Numbered from the stretch's first letter, positions 45,496 to 54,977 are shown. The stretch: 64,000 nt of DNA from Planctomycetota bacterium (GCA_020639295.1 JACKGY010000004.1:186001-250000), one strand, 5' to 3'. The notes: a model not told the origin generated them from the letters alone. Numbers and translations are program-made.

Positions 45496-46197
45496 TCAAC
45501 GCCAGCGCAGCAGCATCTTCTGGGGCGAGAACTCGAGGTTCACGCCCTCGGCCGGGGTGAAGTCGTGCGTCTTCAGGAAGCGCACGTGCACGTGATCACC
45601 CTTCGGCTCCAGCGCCACGAGGACCGAGATGTCCTTCTCGAAGCGCTGGACGTAGTCGGGAATCCGCACGCCCTCGACGTCGCCATCGCTGCGATGCGTG
45701 TGCGCGCTCATCCAGATCTCGCACTCGTGATCCTGGGCGAGCTTCTTCAGCGCCGCGATCTCGGCCGGGTCGATCGACTCGAAGTTCGGCCAGCCCTGGA
45801 GCTCGATCAGGCCCGGACGGAACTGGGCGTGCTCGGCCAGGAAGGTGAGGGTCTTCGCGAGGCGCTCGGTGGTGAAGTTGTCGGAACGCCAGGTGTAGAT
45901 CTGCTTGTGGCGCTCGACCTTGGTCATCACCTGGGCCTGGTCCTTGATGCCGTGGGCCTCCATCATCGCGTGGAGAACCTCGTCGTCGTAGGCCCGCACC
46001 TCGTCGACGCTCTTGTTGAGCACCGCGTGGAGGGTGTTGACGCCGTTCATGGCGTGGTCGATGGCGATCGAGGTCAGGATCGCCACCTTGCCGGTGCCGT
46101 GACGGCTCATGATGACGCCGAGATTGCCGGCGCCGAGGCCGCCCTTCAGCACCTTGTCGAAGACTCGCAGCGGACGGTTCTGGTCCGTGATGCTCAT
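45496..46197 (-). CDS. RecA/KaiC-like protein with degenerate P-loop, cotranscribed with EF-G
   Basis: A 233-residue protein starting at ATG 46197 with an AAGGAAAGGA ribosome binding site, 16 bases after the fusA stop codon. The order FDKVLKGGLGAGNLGVIMSRHGTGKVAIL, split over residues 13-41, resembles the start of KaiC/DnaB-type ATPases. But the Walker A would need Gly-x4-Gly-Lys-Ser/Thr and here reads Ser31-x4-Gly36-Lys37-Val38, so ATP binding is doubtful. A Walker B-like strand (GLIELQGW) and a sensor-like segment (EIWMSAHTHRSDG) follow. I do not recognise a named family. Coupling to fusA suggests a translation-related or energy-sensing role (inference). Confidence 0.72.
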   Translation of the reverse strand: MSITDQNRPLRVFDKVLKGGLGAGNLGVIMSRHGTGKVAILTSIAIDHAMNGVNTLHAVLNKSVDEVRAYDDEVLHAMMEAHGIKDQAQVMTKVERHKQIYTWRSDNFTTERLAKTLTFLAEHAQFRPGLIELQGWPNFESIDPAEIAALKKLAQDHECEIWMSAHTHRSDGDVEGVRIPDYVQRFEKDISVLVALEPKGDHVHVRFLKTHDFTPAEGVNLEFSPQKMLLRWR

Positions 46198-46213
46198 GGT
46201 GGTGGTCCTTTCC

Positions 46214-48304
46214 TTACTTCTTCTCGGCTTCACGCTCGGCCTTGTACTTCGCGACCAGCTCCTCGCCGAGCTCGCGCGGGACCGGGGCATAGCGGTGGAA
46301 TTCCATCGAGAACTCGGCCTTGCCCTGGGTCGCCGACCGCAGGTCGGTGGCATAGCCGAACATCTCGGACAGCGGGACCTCGGCCTCGATGCGCACGAAG
46401 CCGGTGTCCTCGGTCGTGCCGATCAGAACGCCACGGCGCTGGAGGACGGTGCCGACCATCTCGCCCTGGAACTCGCTCGGGCCCTCGATCGACACGTTCA
46501 TGATCGGCTCGAGGACCTGCGGGCTGCCCTTCATGTAGTACTCGCGGAAGCAGCCGCGGGCCGCCGCCTGGAAGGCGTTGTCCGAGGAGTCGACCGCGTG
46601 CGAGGCGCCGTCGTCGAGATCCACGGTGAGGCCGTCGACCGGCGAGCCGATCAGCGGTCCCTCCTCCAGCATCGACCGGAAGCCCTTCTCGACCGAGGGG
46701 ATGAACTCCTTCGGGATGTTGCCGCCCGTGACGTTGTTGTTCATCACGTAGGCGCCGTCCTCGTTGGGCGAGAGCGAGCCGATGATGCGGCCGTACTGAC
46801 CGGAACCGCCGGTCTGCTTCTTGTGGGTGTAGTCGAACTCGACCGACTTGGTCATCCGCTCGCGGTAGGCCACCTTCGGCTGACCGACGACGACCTCGCA
46901 GTCGAACTCGCGCTTCATGCGCTCGACGTAGACCTCGAGGTGGAGCTCGCCCATGCCCGAGATGATCGTCTCGGCGCTCTTCGGGTCGACCCGCACGCGG
47001 AAGGTCGGGTCCTCCTTGGTGAAGCGCTGCAGGGCCTTCGACATGTTGGCCGTGCCCTTGCGATCCTTGGGCGCGATGGCCAGGTCGATCACCGTGTTCG
47101 GGACGTGCATCGAGCCGCAGGTGAGGTCGGTGCGATCGTCACGGAATGTGTCGCCCGAAGCGCAGTCGATGCCGAACATCGCGATGATGTCGCCGGCCTC
47201 GGCGCCATCGATGTCCTCCATCTTGTTGGCGTGCATGCGGACCAGGCGGCCGATCTTGTGCTTCTTGTTGGTCCGGGCGTTCCAGACCGTGTCACCCTTC
47301 TTGATCGCGCCCTGGTAGACGCGCAGGTAGGTGAGCTGGCCGTAGGGGCCGTCCTCGAGCTTGAAGGCATAGGAGAGCAGCGGCTTCGTCGGGTCGCTCT
47401 CCATGAGGATGCGCTCCTCCTCGTTGGCCGGGTTGAGCGCGTAGTTGTCGACGTTGGTCGGGTCCGGCAGGTAGCGGGTGACCGCGTCGAGGAGCAGCTG
47501 GACGCCGCGGTTCTTGTAGGCCGAACCGAGGAAGACCGGGCAGAGCTCGAGGGCCAGGACGCCCTTGCGGACGGCGGCGTGGATCAGATCCTCCGGGACC
47601 TCCTCGCCGCTGAGCACCGCCTCCATCAGCTCGTCGCTGAAGTCGGCGAGGGCGTCGAGCATCACCTCGCGCCGGGTCTCGGCCTCGATCTGGAGTTCCT
47701 CGGGGATCTCCACCTCGGTGATGTTCTCGCCGTTCGGGCCCTCGAAGTACATGGCCTTCATCTTGACCAGGTCGACGACGCCCGCGTGCTCGGCCTCGAG
47801 GCCGATCGGGATCTGCATCATCACCGAGTTCAGCTTCAGCTTCTCGCGGAGCTGGTCGCAGACGCGGGCCGGGTTGGCGCCCGTGCGGTCGCACTTGTTG
47901 ACGAAGGCGAGGCGCGGGACGTTGTAGCGGCGCATCTGGCGATCGACGGTGATCGACTGGCTCTGGACGCCGGCCACGCCGCAGAGGACGAGGATGGCGC
48001 CGTCGAGCACGCGCAGCGAGCGCTCCACCTCGATGGTGAAGTCGACGTGACCGGGCGTGTCGATGATGTTGATCGGGTAGCCCTTCCACTCGACGTGGGT
48101 CGCGGCCGAGGCGATGGTGATGCCGCGCTCACGCTCGAGATCCATCGAGTCCATCGTGGCGCCGACACCGTCCTTGCCGCGGACCTCGTGGATCGCGTGG
48201 ATACGGTTCGTGTAGAAGAGGATGCGTTCGGTCAGCGTCGTCTTGCCCGAGTCGATGTGGGCAGAGATGCCGATGTTGCGCAACTTGTGCAGATCGAATC
48301 CCAT
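46214..48304 (-). CDS. fusA: Elongation factor G (mtEFG1/spdEFG1-like)
   Basis: A 696-residue five-domain translational GTPase. GTPase motifs are complete: AHIDSGKTT (G1), RGIT (G2), DTPGHVDF (G3), NKCD (G4). The N-terminus AHIDSGKTTLTERILFYT and GKDGVGATMDSMDLERERG are close to mitochondrial EF-G1 and to the spirochaete-planctomycete-delta type of EF-G; canonical bacterial EF-G usually reads AHIDAGKTT. Catalyses ribosome translocation. The gene is not in a str operon (no rpsL, rpsG or tuf beside it). It is followed by the degenerate P-loop protein and a terminator. Confidence 0.95.
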   Translation of the reverse strand: MGFDLHKLRNIGISAHIDSGKTTLTERILFYTNRIHAIHEVRGKDGVGATMDSMDLERERGITIASAATHVEWKGYPINIIDTPGHVDFTIEVERSLRVLDGAILVLCGVAGVQSQSITVDRQMRRYNVPRLAFVNKCDRTGANPARVCDQLREKLKLNSVMMQIPIGLEAEHAGVVDLVKMKAMYFEGPNGENITEVEIPEELQIEAETRREVMLDALADFSDELMEAVLSGEEVPEDLIHAAVRKGVLALELCPVFLGSAYKNRGVQLLLDAVTRYLPDPTNVDNYALNPANEEERILMESDPTKPLLSYAFKLEDGPYGQLTYLRVYQGAIKKGDTVWNARTNKKHKIGRLVRMHANKMEDIDGAEAGDIIAMFGIDCASGDTFRDDRTDLTCGSMHVPNTVIDLAIAPKDRKGTANMSKALQRFTKEDPTFRVRVDPKSAETIISGMGELHLEVYVERMKREFDCEVVVGQPKVAYRERMTKSVEFDYTHKKQTGGSGQYGRIIGSLSPNEDGAYVMNNNVTGGNIPKEFIPSVEKGFRSMLEEGPLIGSPVDGLTVDLDDGASHAVDSSDNAFQAAARGCFREYYMKGSPQVLEPIMNVSIEGPSEFQGEMVGTVLQRRGVLIGTTEDTGFVRIEAEVPLSEMFGYATDLRSATQGKAEFSMEFHRYAPVPRELGEELVAKYKAEREAEKK

Positions 48305-48755
48305 GGCTCTTGGTCCGAAGGTCCTGTGCTTTCGCGGGTTAGTTCGCCGGGCGGCACGAGTCCCGAAGTCTCGGCCCCGTTCGGCCGGCCCCGGAGGGCA
48401 TGCCGGCGAGGCGCGCAGGTGACCGTGACGGCGGCCCCGGGGACGCCGGCCTGGCGAACCCGCGGGAGTCGTTCCGGTCGGCGGTCCGGGCCCCTACGGG
48501 TCTGGCCGGTCCGTCCGGAACGGTTGAGGATCCTTTTAAATCGCCTCAGGGCTCCCAAGAGCAAAATCGTGAAACTCGGGCGAATAAGGCGCTGTTCCAG
48601 GCCCGGTTCGCAGGTGATCCACGAGGGGATCGGTGGCGGGTCGTCGTGACCCGCAGACCCCGGAGGGAAAGCCCGGGTCGCTCCAACCGGATGACGGAGC
48701 GGCCAGGCAGGACCGGCACCAGGAGACGGTGCCGATCAGGAAATCGGAGAAAGAA
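48305..48755. other. Intergenic region between divergent fusA and exported-protein genes
   Basis: About 450 bases with no convincing gene or tRNA. The only AT-rich patch, TCCTTTTAAATCG at about 48531-48543, is a likely promoter zone but I could not assign paired -35/-10 boxes. GC-rich partial palindromes surround GGCCGGCCCCGG near 48380. Confidence 0.45.
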
Positions 48756-49700
48756 ATGAAGCGATTCGCAGCCCTTCTCGCCGTCGCCCTTCTGGCCACG
48801 AGCGGTCTGTTCGCCCAGGAGACCCCGACCGCCGAGGTCGTGAAGTTCCAGGCCAAGGCTCCCGGCGTCGGCGACGTCGTCAACCGGGCCAGCACCCAGG
48901 GCGTCGACCTCCAGATCGACATGAGCATGGGCGAGATGGGCAGCCAGGCCATCACCCAGAAGATGGACTTCTCCGACAGCCGCGCCTGCACCGTCCTCGA
49001 GACCAAGGACGGCGCGGTCACCAAGTTCAAGGTCGCCTACCAGAAGCTGAAGGCCACCATGAAGATGGAGAGCCCGATGCAGCCGGAGCCGATTGAGATG
49101 GACATGTTCGAGGGCACCAACCCCTCGGGCAACACCTACCTCTTCACCGTCGTCGACGGCGCCCTGAAGATCACCAGCATGGAAGGCGAGGAGGTCTCCG
49201 GCGACCTGGTCACGATCCTGACCGCCATGGAGTGGACGGACGGCCGCCTCGGCTGCTGGGCGCCCTTGTTCTCGGAGTTCACCGACAAGCGCGAGATGAC
49301 CATCGGCGAGACCATCAACGTCCCCCGCGAGAAGGCCCTGTCCTTCATTCCGCAGCAGAATCGTGATCAGCTCGGCGACGCGGCCGACGTGGTCATGACC
49401 CTGACCCTCAAGGAGACCACCACCACCCTGGGCGCCAAGGTCGCGGTCTTCGACGCCAAGATGAAGATCACCGCCAGCCCCGCCGCCGAAGAGGGTCTCG
49501 ACATGACCCTCAACGTCGAGATGGAGGGCAGCATGAGCGTCGGTCTCGACAACATGTGGGTCTACTCCAGCAAGATGAAGGGCCCCCTGAAGATGTCCGG
49601 CGGTTCGGCCGAGATGGGCATGCAGATGAACGGCAGCGGAACCCTGCGTTCCGACGCCCTGTCGGTCTACTCGAAGGCGAAGGCCGAAGAGACCAAGTGA
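48756..49700 (+). CDS. Exported Met-rich protein of unknown function
   Basis: A 314-residue protein. ATG 48756 is preceded by GGAGAAAGA and opens a signal peptide ending LFAQE. The mature part is beta-rich and unusually rich in Met: IDMSMGEMG, MKMESPMQPEP, EMDMFEG, KMSGGSAEMGMQMNG. There are no membrane helices after the signal. The strand-turn pattern resembles DUF6263-like periplasmic proteins, but this is uncertain. Monocistronic, with a clear terminator downstream. Confidence 0.75.
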   Translation: MKRFAALLAVALLATSGLFAQETPTAEVVKFQAKAPGVGDVVNRASTQGVDLQIDMSMGEMGSQAITQKMDFSDSRACTVLETKDGAVTKFKVAYQKLKATMKMESPMQPEPIEMDMFEGTNPSGNTYLFTVVDGALKITSMEGEEVSGDLVTILTAMEWTDGRLGCWAPLFSEFTDKREMTIGETINVPREKALSFIPQQNRDQLGDAADVVMTLTLKETTTTLGAKVAVFDAKMKITASPAAEEGLDMTLNVEMEGSMSVGLDNMWVYSSKMKGPLKMSGGSAEMGMQMNGSGTLRSDALSVYSKAKAEETK

Positions 49701-49752
49701 TCCCTTGAAGCCCTCGGGTCCGGATTCCGGGCCCGGCACCGGCTTTCCCCTC

Positions 49753-49782
49753 GCGAGCCCCCTTCTCCGGAAGGGGGCTCGC
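49753..49782 (+). terminator. Terminator after the Met-rich exported protein gene
   Basis: A 13-bp stem (GCGAGCCCCCTTC with GAAGGGGGCTCGC) around a TCCG tetraloop, followed by TTCGTTG. Confidence 0.72.
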
Positions 49783-49943
49783 TTCGTTGCCGTCACCGGG
49801 AGGTAACCCGCGGTCCCTTCCGGCGCCCCGCGCGACCGACCGTGTGAGCGCGGCCTGCGCGCCAAAGTGCTGACTGGAGGCCACGAAGGGCTGCGGCGAC
49901 CACCACCGGAGTCTTGGCATGGACCTTGCGATCAGGCCGGGCG

Positions 49944-51485
49944 ATGAAACGTCCGTTGCTTGCAACTCCGGTCGCCCTACTGGCCCTGGCCGCCGTCGTG
50001 ATCGGCTTCCGGGGCTGGGAGGGAGACCACTCCCGGCTCGCCCATCCCGCCTCGGTGGCGACCGAGGCGGCCGATCCGCTCCGGCCGCGGCGCAGCGTGA
50101 CGGCGGAGCCGTCACCCTCCGGTCAGTCCGCGTCGGTCGCCATGTCCGGACCACCGCTCTGGGGCTTCGACTTCGGTCACGATCCGGAGGTCTTCCTCCG
50201 TCCCGATCCTCAGCTTGCCCATGGCAGCCGGAGCTGCCCCGGCGCGCCCGAGCTGATCGAGGAGCGGGGCGAGCGGATCGCCGGTCTCAGGCAGGGTCCC
50301 TTCGAGGTGTTGAAAGACGGTCGTCGGCGCGAGGCCGGTTCCTTCGTCGACGATCTGAGGGTCGGTGAGTGGCGAGGCTGGGACCACGATGGCGCCCTGG
50401 CCTGGATTGTGGAATTCCGGGACGGCAAGCGGAGCGGACTCGAGACCCGCTTCGATGCCGCGGGGCACCGGATCAGTGCCGGGCATTTCGACCAGGATCG
50501 CAGGGTCGGCCCGTGGCGGCACTGGTGGCCATCGGGCCAGCCTCGTCACCACCGTTTTTTCGACGACGAAGGTCGGGAGGCCGGCCTCTGGCGTTCTTTC
50601 CATCAGGACGGCAGTCTCGCCTTCGAGGGCGCGTGGGTCGACGGCCGCCCCGACGGTCGCTGGCGATCCTACCATCCCGATGGTGGCCTGGCCGAGGAGG
50701 GGCGCTACCGGTCGGGCGTCCCGGAGGGCGAGTTCGTCCGCCGCTGGCCCGGAGGTCGCCTGCGCGAACGGATCGAATTCGCCGATGGGCGGCCTCGCGG
50801 CGGCTTCATCGAACGGCACCTGAACGGCGAGACCGCCCGAGAAGGAGCCTTCGCCGCCGGCCTGCCCGACGGCGCCTGGACCCGGCGCCGGGCGGATGGA
50901 ACCCTGGCGGCCATCGACCGTTTCCGTCGCGGTCTCCGCCACGGCAGCTGCCAGGTCTTCGACGACCGCGGTCACCTCGTCGAATCGAACGACTACGTGG
51001 ACGGCCTGCGCGAGGGCGATCTCATGCTCTGGAACGACGCCGGCCAGCTCGTCTACGCCACGAGTTACCACGCCGGGCGCGAGGAGGGCCGTCGCCGCAG
51101 GTACACCGACGACGGCGTTCTCCTGGAGGAGTCCAACTGGGTCGCCGGGCGTCTCGAAGGGCCCGAGCGTCGCTACTCGGAGGCGGGCATCCTGATCGCG
51201 GCTCGGTGCTACGAGCACTCGCTCGAGCAGGGACAGGAGCGCGTCTACGACGACGACGGCCTCCTCGTCCGGCGCTGCTGGTATCGAGATGGTGAACTCG
51301 ATGGTCCCTACGAGGACTTTCACGACGACGGTCGGCTGGCCGAACACGGCCTGATGCGCTCCGGGCGGAAGTTCGGCGTCTGGGAGTCCTTCGACGAGTC
51401 AGGACGACTGGTCGCGCGCGTCTTCCACGGCGAGGACGGCGAGGAGACCGATCTCCTGACCGAGCCCCTGGACGACGACCGCTGA
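49944..51485 (+). CDS. Membrane-anchored MORN-like/YwqK-type repeat protein
   Basis: A 513-residue protein. ATG 49944 starts an N-terminal membrane helix (MKRPLLATPVALLALAAVVI), probably an anchor or signal. After a Pro/Ser-rich stretch come about 14-15 repeats of roughly 23 residues with the pattern G.W..Y..DG.L..E..Y..G...G, for example DGRWRSYHPDGGLAEEGRY and EGDLMLWNDAGQLVYATSY. This is the MORN_2/YwqK repeat, a beta-hairpin array that binds proteins or lipids. The ribosome binding site is poor. It converges with the epimerase gene. Confidence 0.8.
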   Translation: MKRPLLATPVALLALAAVVIGFRGWEGDHSRLAHPASVATEAADPLRPRRSVTAEPSPSGQSASVAMSGPPLWGFDFGHDPEVFLRPDPQLAHGSRSCPGAPELIEERGERIAGLRQGPFEVLKDGRRREAGSFVDDLRVGEWRGWDHDGALAWIVEFRDGKRSGLETRFDAAGHRISAGHFDQDRRVGPWRHWWPSGQPRHHRFFDDEGREAGLWRSFHQDGSLAFEGAWVDGRPDGRWRSYHPDGGLAEEGRYRSGVPEGEFVRRWPGGRLRERIEFADGRPRGGFIERHLNGETAREGAFAAGLPDGAWTRRRADGTLAAIDRFRRGLRHGSCQVFDDRGHLVESNDYVDGLREGDLMLWNDAGQLVYATSYHAGREEGRRRRYTDDGVLLEESNWVAGRLEGPERRYSEAGILIAARCYEHSLEQGQERVYDDDGLLVRRCWYRDGELDGPYEDFHDDGRLAEHGLMRSGRKFGVWESFDESGRLVARVFHGEDGEETDLLTEPLDDDR

Positions 51486-51495
51486 GGCCGGTTCC

Positions 51496-52347
51496 TCAGC
51501 GGCCATCGCCCGCGAGCAGGGCCCGGAAGCCCTCGCGGAAGCTCGGGTAGAGGAAGTCGTAGCCGGAGGCGACCAGACGGTCGTTGCGGCAGCGCTTGCT
51601 GCCGCCATGTCGCCGGGCCGGGGCGTCGCCGTCGTGGCGGGTCGGCAGCGGGCGGCCGGTCTCGACCGCGAGCCAGCGCCAGACGTCGTCGCGGCTCGCC
51701 GGATCGTGATCGACGCCGAGGTAGAGATCGTCCGGCGTGGCCAGCTCGATCAGGTGACGCAGCGCGCCGGCCACGTCGTCGCGATGGATGCGGTTGCCGT
51801 ACTGGGCGCCGCCATCGAGTCGTGCCTCGCCGCGCAGGAAGGTATCGATGCCGTTCCGTCGACCCGGGCCGTAGATGCCACCGCAACGGAGGATCACCGT
51901 CTCGCAGTCGAACGCGCGAACCACCGCCTCGCCCTCGAGCAGGCGGCGACCGGAGAAGGACTCGGGCCGGGTCGGACTGCGCTCGTCGATCCAGGAGCCG
52001 TCGTCCTGGTGATGGACGCCGGTGCTGGAGACGAAGAGGAAGCGACGCGGCGGCCCGCCGAGTTCGAGGCAGCGCTGCCAGAGCCGGCGCGGACCCTCGA
52101 CGTAGGCCAGTCGATAGGCCTCGTCGTGCCAGCTCTCCGCGGCGGCGCAGTAGACGATCGTCCGGGGCGCATGCGTGAGGGCGTCGAGGCCGCCGGGAAC
52201 GGCGAGGTCGCCGCGGCGGATCGGAAAGGGCGAAGCCGTCGCCGCGGCGGGATCGCGGCGCAGGCCGAGCACCTGATGGCCGCGGCCGACCAGGTCCTCG
52301 CCCAGCTTCTTGCCGACGTAACCGCAACCCGCGATGAGGATCTCCAT
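51496..52347 (-). CDS. NAD-dependent epimerase/dehydratase-like SDR (YeeZ-like)
   Basis: A 283-residue extended SDR. I start it at ATG 52347, where GGGAG lies nine bases upstream; the longer frame adds non-homologous sequence. IAGCGYVGKKLGEDL is the NAD-binding motif. FVSSTGVHHQDDGSW takes the place of the catalytic Ser region, but the usual YxxxK is not clear (the equivalent segment reads SFSGRRLLEGE). That absence is typical of the atypical YeeZ-like branch. Substrate unknown; probably a nucleotide-sugar or other NAD-dependent role. Confidence 0.8.
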   Translation of the reverse strand: MEILIAGCGYVGKKLGEDLVGRGHQVLGLRRDPAAATASPFPIRRGDLAVPGGLDALTHAPRTIVYCAAAESWHDEAYRLAYVEGPRRLWQRCLELGGPPRRFLFVSSTGVHHQDDGSWIDERSPTRPESFSGRRLLEGEAVVRAFDCETVILRCGGIYGPGRRNGIDTFLRGEARLDGGAQYGNRIHRDDVAGALRHLIELATPDDLYLGVDHDPASRDDVWRWLAVETGRPLPTRHDGDAPARRHGGSKRCRNDRLVASGYDFLYPSFREGFRALLAGDGR

Positions 52348-52517
52348 CGCTCGCTCCCTGGCCTGCCCGGCGCGGCGGGCACCGACCTTTTGCGACCTCG
52401 TCACCTTGGCTAAGGTCGCGAGGGCTCGCGCCGGATGACCGGCGGGGGCCAGCGCGCCACGAGCCGCGCCCAGCGAAGACACCGGGACCTGCCGTCCCGT
52501 ACCCCTGGAGCATAATC

Positions 52518-53543
52518 ATGCAGCACGACGTCGTCTTGATCCCGGGCGATGGAATCGGTCCGGAAGTCGCCGAGGCCACCCGCCGCGTCCTGGCCGCCTC
52601 CGGGGCCGAGATCAACTGGATCGAGCGCCATGCCGGTCTCGCCGCGATCGACCGGGGCGCCGATACCGTCCTCCCGGCGACCACCATCGAGGCGATCAAG
52701 AAGTACGGCACGGCCCTGAAGGGACCCTGCACCACGCCGATCGGCGGCGGCTTCTCCTCGGTCAACGTCGCCCTGCGGAAGACCCTCAACCTCTACGGCG
52801 CGGTCCGGCCGGTGCGCAGCATCGACGGCATCAAGACCCGGTACACCGACATCGACATCGTCGTCATCCGCGAGAATACCGAGGGCCTCTACTCGGGGAT
52901 CGAGAACCGCATCACCGAGGGCGTCGTCACCTCGCTCAAGGTGGCCACGCTCGAGGCCTGCGAGCGCATCGCCCGCTTCGCCTTCCGCTACGCGCGCAGC
53001 CGCGGCCGCAAGAAGGTGACCGCCTTCCACAAGGCCAACATCATGAAGCTCTCGGACGGGCTCTTCCTCGACTGCGCCAAGCGGGTTCACGAGGCCGAGT
53101 TCAACGACATCCTCTACGACGAGCACATCATCGACGCCGGCTCGATGCGCCTGGTCCAGAACCCGAGTCAGTACGACATCATCCTCTGCGAGAATCTCTA
53201 CGGCGACGTCATCTCCGACCTCTGCTCGGGGCTCGTCGGCGGCCTCGGGGTCACGCCGGGCGCGAACTTCGGCGACGACCACGCCGTCTTCGAGGCCGTG
53301 CACGGCTCGGCGCCGGACATCGCCGGTCGCAACGTCGCCAATCCTCTCGCCCTCATCGCCAGCGCCGTGCTCATGCTCCGGCATCTGGCGGAGAAGACCG
53401 GTGACGAGAGCCTCTTCAGCGCTCGCGAGCGCATCCGGGCCGCCTACGGCGAGGCCCTCTCCGCCGGCGAGAAGACCCGTGACCTGGGCGGTGAACTCGG
53501 CACCCGCGAATTCGCGGATGCGCTGATCGCCCGCATGCGTTGA
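52518..53543 (+). CDS. NAD-dependent isocitrate dehydrogenase
   Basis: A 341-residue member of the isocitrate/isopropylmalate dehydrogenase family. IPGDGIGPEV opens it. KGPCTTPIGGGFSSVNVALRK (two motifs around residues 69-89) carries the phosphorylation-site-like Ser and Asn typical of isocitrate-specific enzymes. VVIRENTEGLYSGIE and the NLYGDVISDLCSGLVGG metal-binding segment follow. The isocitrate-type loop and small size match the mitochondrial NAD-IDH type more than LeuB. Converts isocitrate to 2-oxoglutarate in the TCA cycle. CTGGAG precedes the ATG, and a terminator follows. Confidence 0.88.
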   Translation: MQHDVVLIPGDGIGPEVAEATRRVLAASGAEINWIERHAGLAAIDRGADTVLPATTIEAIKKYGTALKGPCTTPIGGGFSSVNVALRKTLNLYGAVRPVRSIDGIKTRYTDIDIVVIRENTEGLYSGIENRITEGVVTSLKVATLEACERIARFAFRYARSRGRKKVTAFHKANIMKLSDGLFLDCAKRVHEAEFNDILYDEHIIDAGSMRLVQNPSQYDIILCENLYGDVISDLCSGLVGGLGVTPGANFGDDHAVFEAVHGSAPDIAGRNVANPLALIASAVLMLRHLAEKTGDESLFSARERIRAAYGEALSAGEKTRDLGGELGTREFADALIARMR

Positions 53544-53570
53544 GGTAAGGAACCGACACGCGGTGCGTCG

Positions 53571-53601
53571 GAGGCCGGGGCAGGGCTGTCCCGGCCTCTT
53601 T
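53571..53601 (+). terminator. Terminator after the isocitrate dehydrogenase gene
   Basis: GAGGCCGGG (53571-53579) pairs with CCCGGCCTC (53590-53598) around a 10-base loop and is followed by TTT. Confidence 0.65.
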
Positions 53602-53624
53602 CGTCGAGTCGGAGCGACCGGACG

Positions 53625-54977
53625 ATGTCCAGAGCAAGCGAATTCCTGCCGCGCGCGGAGCTGCGGGCCATGTTCGGCCTCGCGCTGCCGGTCGTGGTCG
53701 CCCAGCTCGGCCTGGTCGCCTTCGGCACGGTCGACACCATGATGGTGGGCCACTACTCCCGTTCCGCCCTGGCGGCGGCCGGAGCCGGTCACATCTTCAG
53801 CATGCTGATCCTGCTGGTGGGCTTCGGGCTGCTCCAGGGGCTCGATCCACTCATCGCCCAGGCGGTCGGGGCGGCCCGCCCCGACAAGGTGGCCGCGCAT
53901 TTCCACCGTGGCATCGTCATCGCCGCGGGCTTCGCCGTCCTGGCCACGCTGGTCATGTACCAGGCCGGACCCTTGCTGCGTCTGTTCCGGCAGGATGAGG
54001 CCATGATCCCGGCGGCGGCGGGCTACGTCCGGATCGTCGCCTTCGGCAACCTGCCCTTCCTGTTGACCGTCCTCCTGCGCCAGAGCCTCCAGGCGCAGGG
54101 CCGCGTGACCGAGATGCTCGCGGCCACGCTGATCGCCAACCTGGTCAACGTCCTGGGCAACTGGCTCCTGGTCTACGGCCGCTTCGGCTGCCCGGAACTG
54201 GGGCTCGAGGGCTCGGCCTGGAGCACCGCCTTCTCCCGGGCCGTCCTCCTTCTGCTCCTCGCCCTGTTCTCGCGCCGCCACTGGTGGCCCTGGTTGCAGG
54301 CCGGGCGCGGCGCGACCCGTCGCGGCTACGCCTCCGCCTTCCGGCTCGGCCTGCCTCTGGCCCTGCAGATCTCCTTCGAGGCCGGCGTCTTCAACGTCGT
54401 CGGCCTGATCATGGGGCACCTCGGCGAGCTGGAACTCTCGGCCAACCAGGTCGCCCTCAACCTGGCCTCGCTGGCCTTCATGGTGCCGCTCGGCGTCTCC
54501 GCCGCCGCCGCCTCGAGGGTGGGCAACGCGATCGGCGCCGGTCGCGCCGACGACGCGCGTGCCTCGGCCCGCGTCGCCTACCTGCTCGGCTTCCTGTTCA
54601 TGAGCTGCTCCGGTCTCTGCTTCATCCTCCTGCCCGGAAGCCTGGCCGCGCTCTACAGCAGCGACGCCGACACCGTCGCCCTGGCCGCGCGCCTGCTGCC
54701 CATCGCCGGCTGCTTCGCGCTCTTCGACGGCGCCCAGGTGATCGCCCATGGTGTTCTGCGCGGGACCGCGGACACCCGGGTCCCGGCCCTGGTCTCGCTC
54801 GCCGGCTACTGGATCGTGGGCCTGCCGGTCGGACTCTGGCTCTGCTTCCACGGCGAGGTCTGGTCACCGGGGCTGTGGTGGGGCCTCACCGCGGGCCTGG
54901 CCTTCGTCGCCCTGGTCCTGGGGCTTCGGCTCCGGCGGCGACTGCGCGGTGAGCTCGCGGCCTTCGAGCACGATTAG
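53625..54977 (+). CDS. MATE-family efflux transporter
   Basis: A 450-residue protein with 12 hydrophobic segments in two similar halves, each with the MATE signature: LPVVVAQLGLVAFGTVDTMMVG in helix 1 and LPLALQISFEAGVFNVVGLIMG in helix 7 (both near 20 residues). Exports cationic drugs or metabolites using Na+ or H+. Its last codons (GELAAFEHD, stop TAG) and about 250 bases of downstream repeat are copied again at 55531, so the gene borders an unstable repeat island. Confidence 0.9.
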   Translation: MSRASEFLPRAELRAMFGLALPVVVAQLGLVAFGTVDTMMVGHYSRSALAAAGAGHIFSMLILLVGFGLLQGLDPLIAQAVGAARPDKVAAHFHRGIVIAAGFAVLATLVMYQAGPLLRLFRQDEAMIPAAAGYVRIVAFGNLPFLLTVLLRQSLQAQGRVTEMLAATLIANLVNVLGNWLLVYGRFGCPELGLEGSAWSTAFSRAVLLLLLALFSRRHWWPWLQAGRGATRRGYASAFRLGLPLALQISFEAGVFNVVGLIMGHLGELELSANQVALNLASLAFMVPLGVSAAAASRVGNAIGAGRADDARASARVAYLLGFLFMSCSGLCFILLPGSLAALYSSDADTVALAARLLPIAGCFALFDGAQVIAHGVLRGTADTRVPALVSLAGYWIVGLPVGLWLCFHGEVWSPGLWWGLTAGLAFVALVLGLRLRRRLRGELAAFEHD

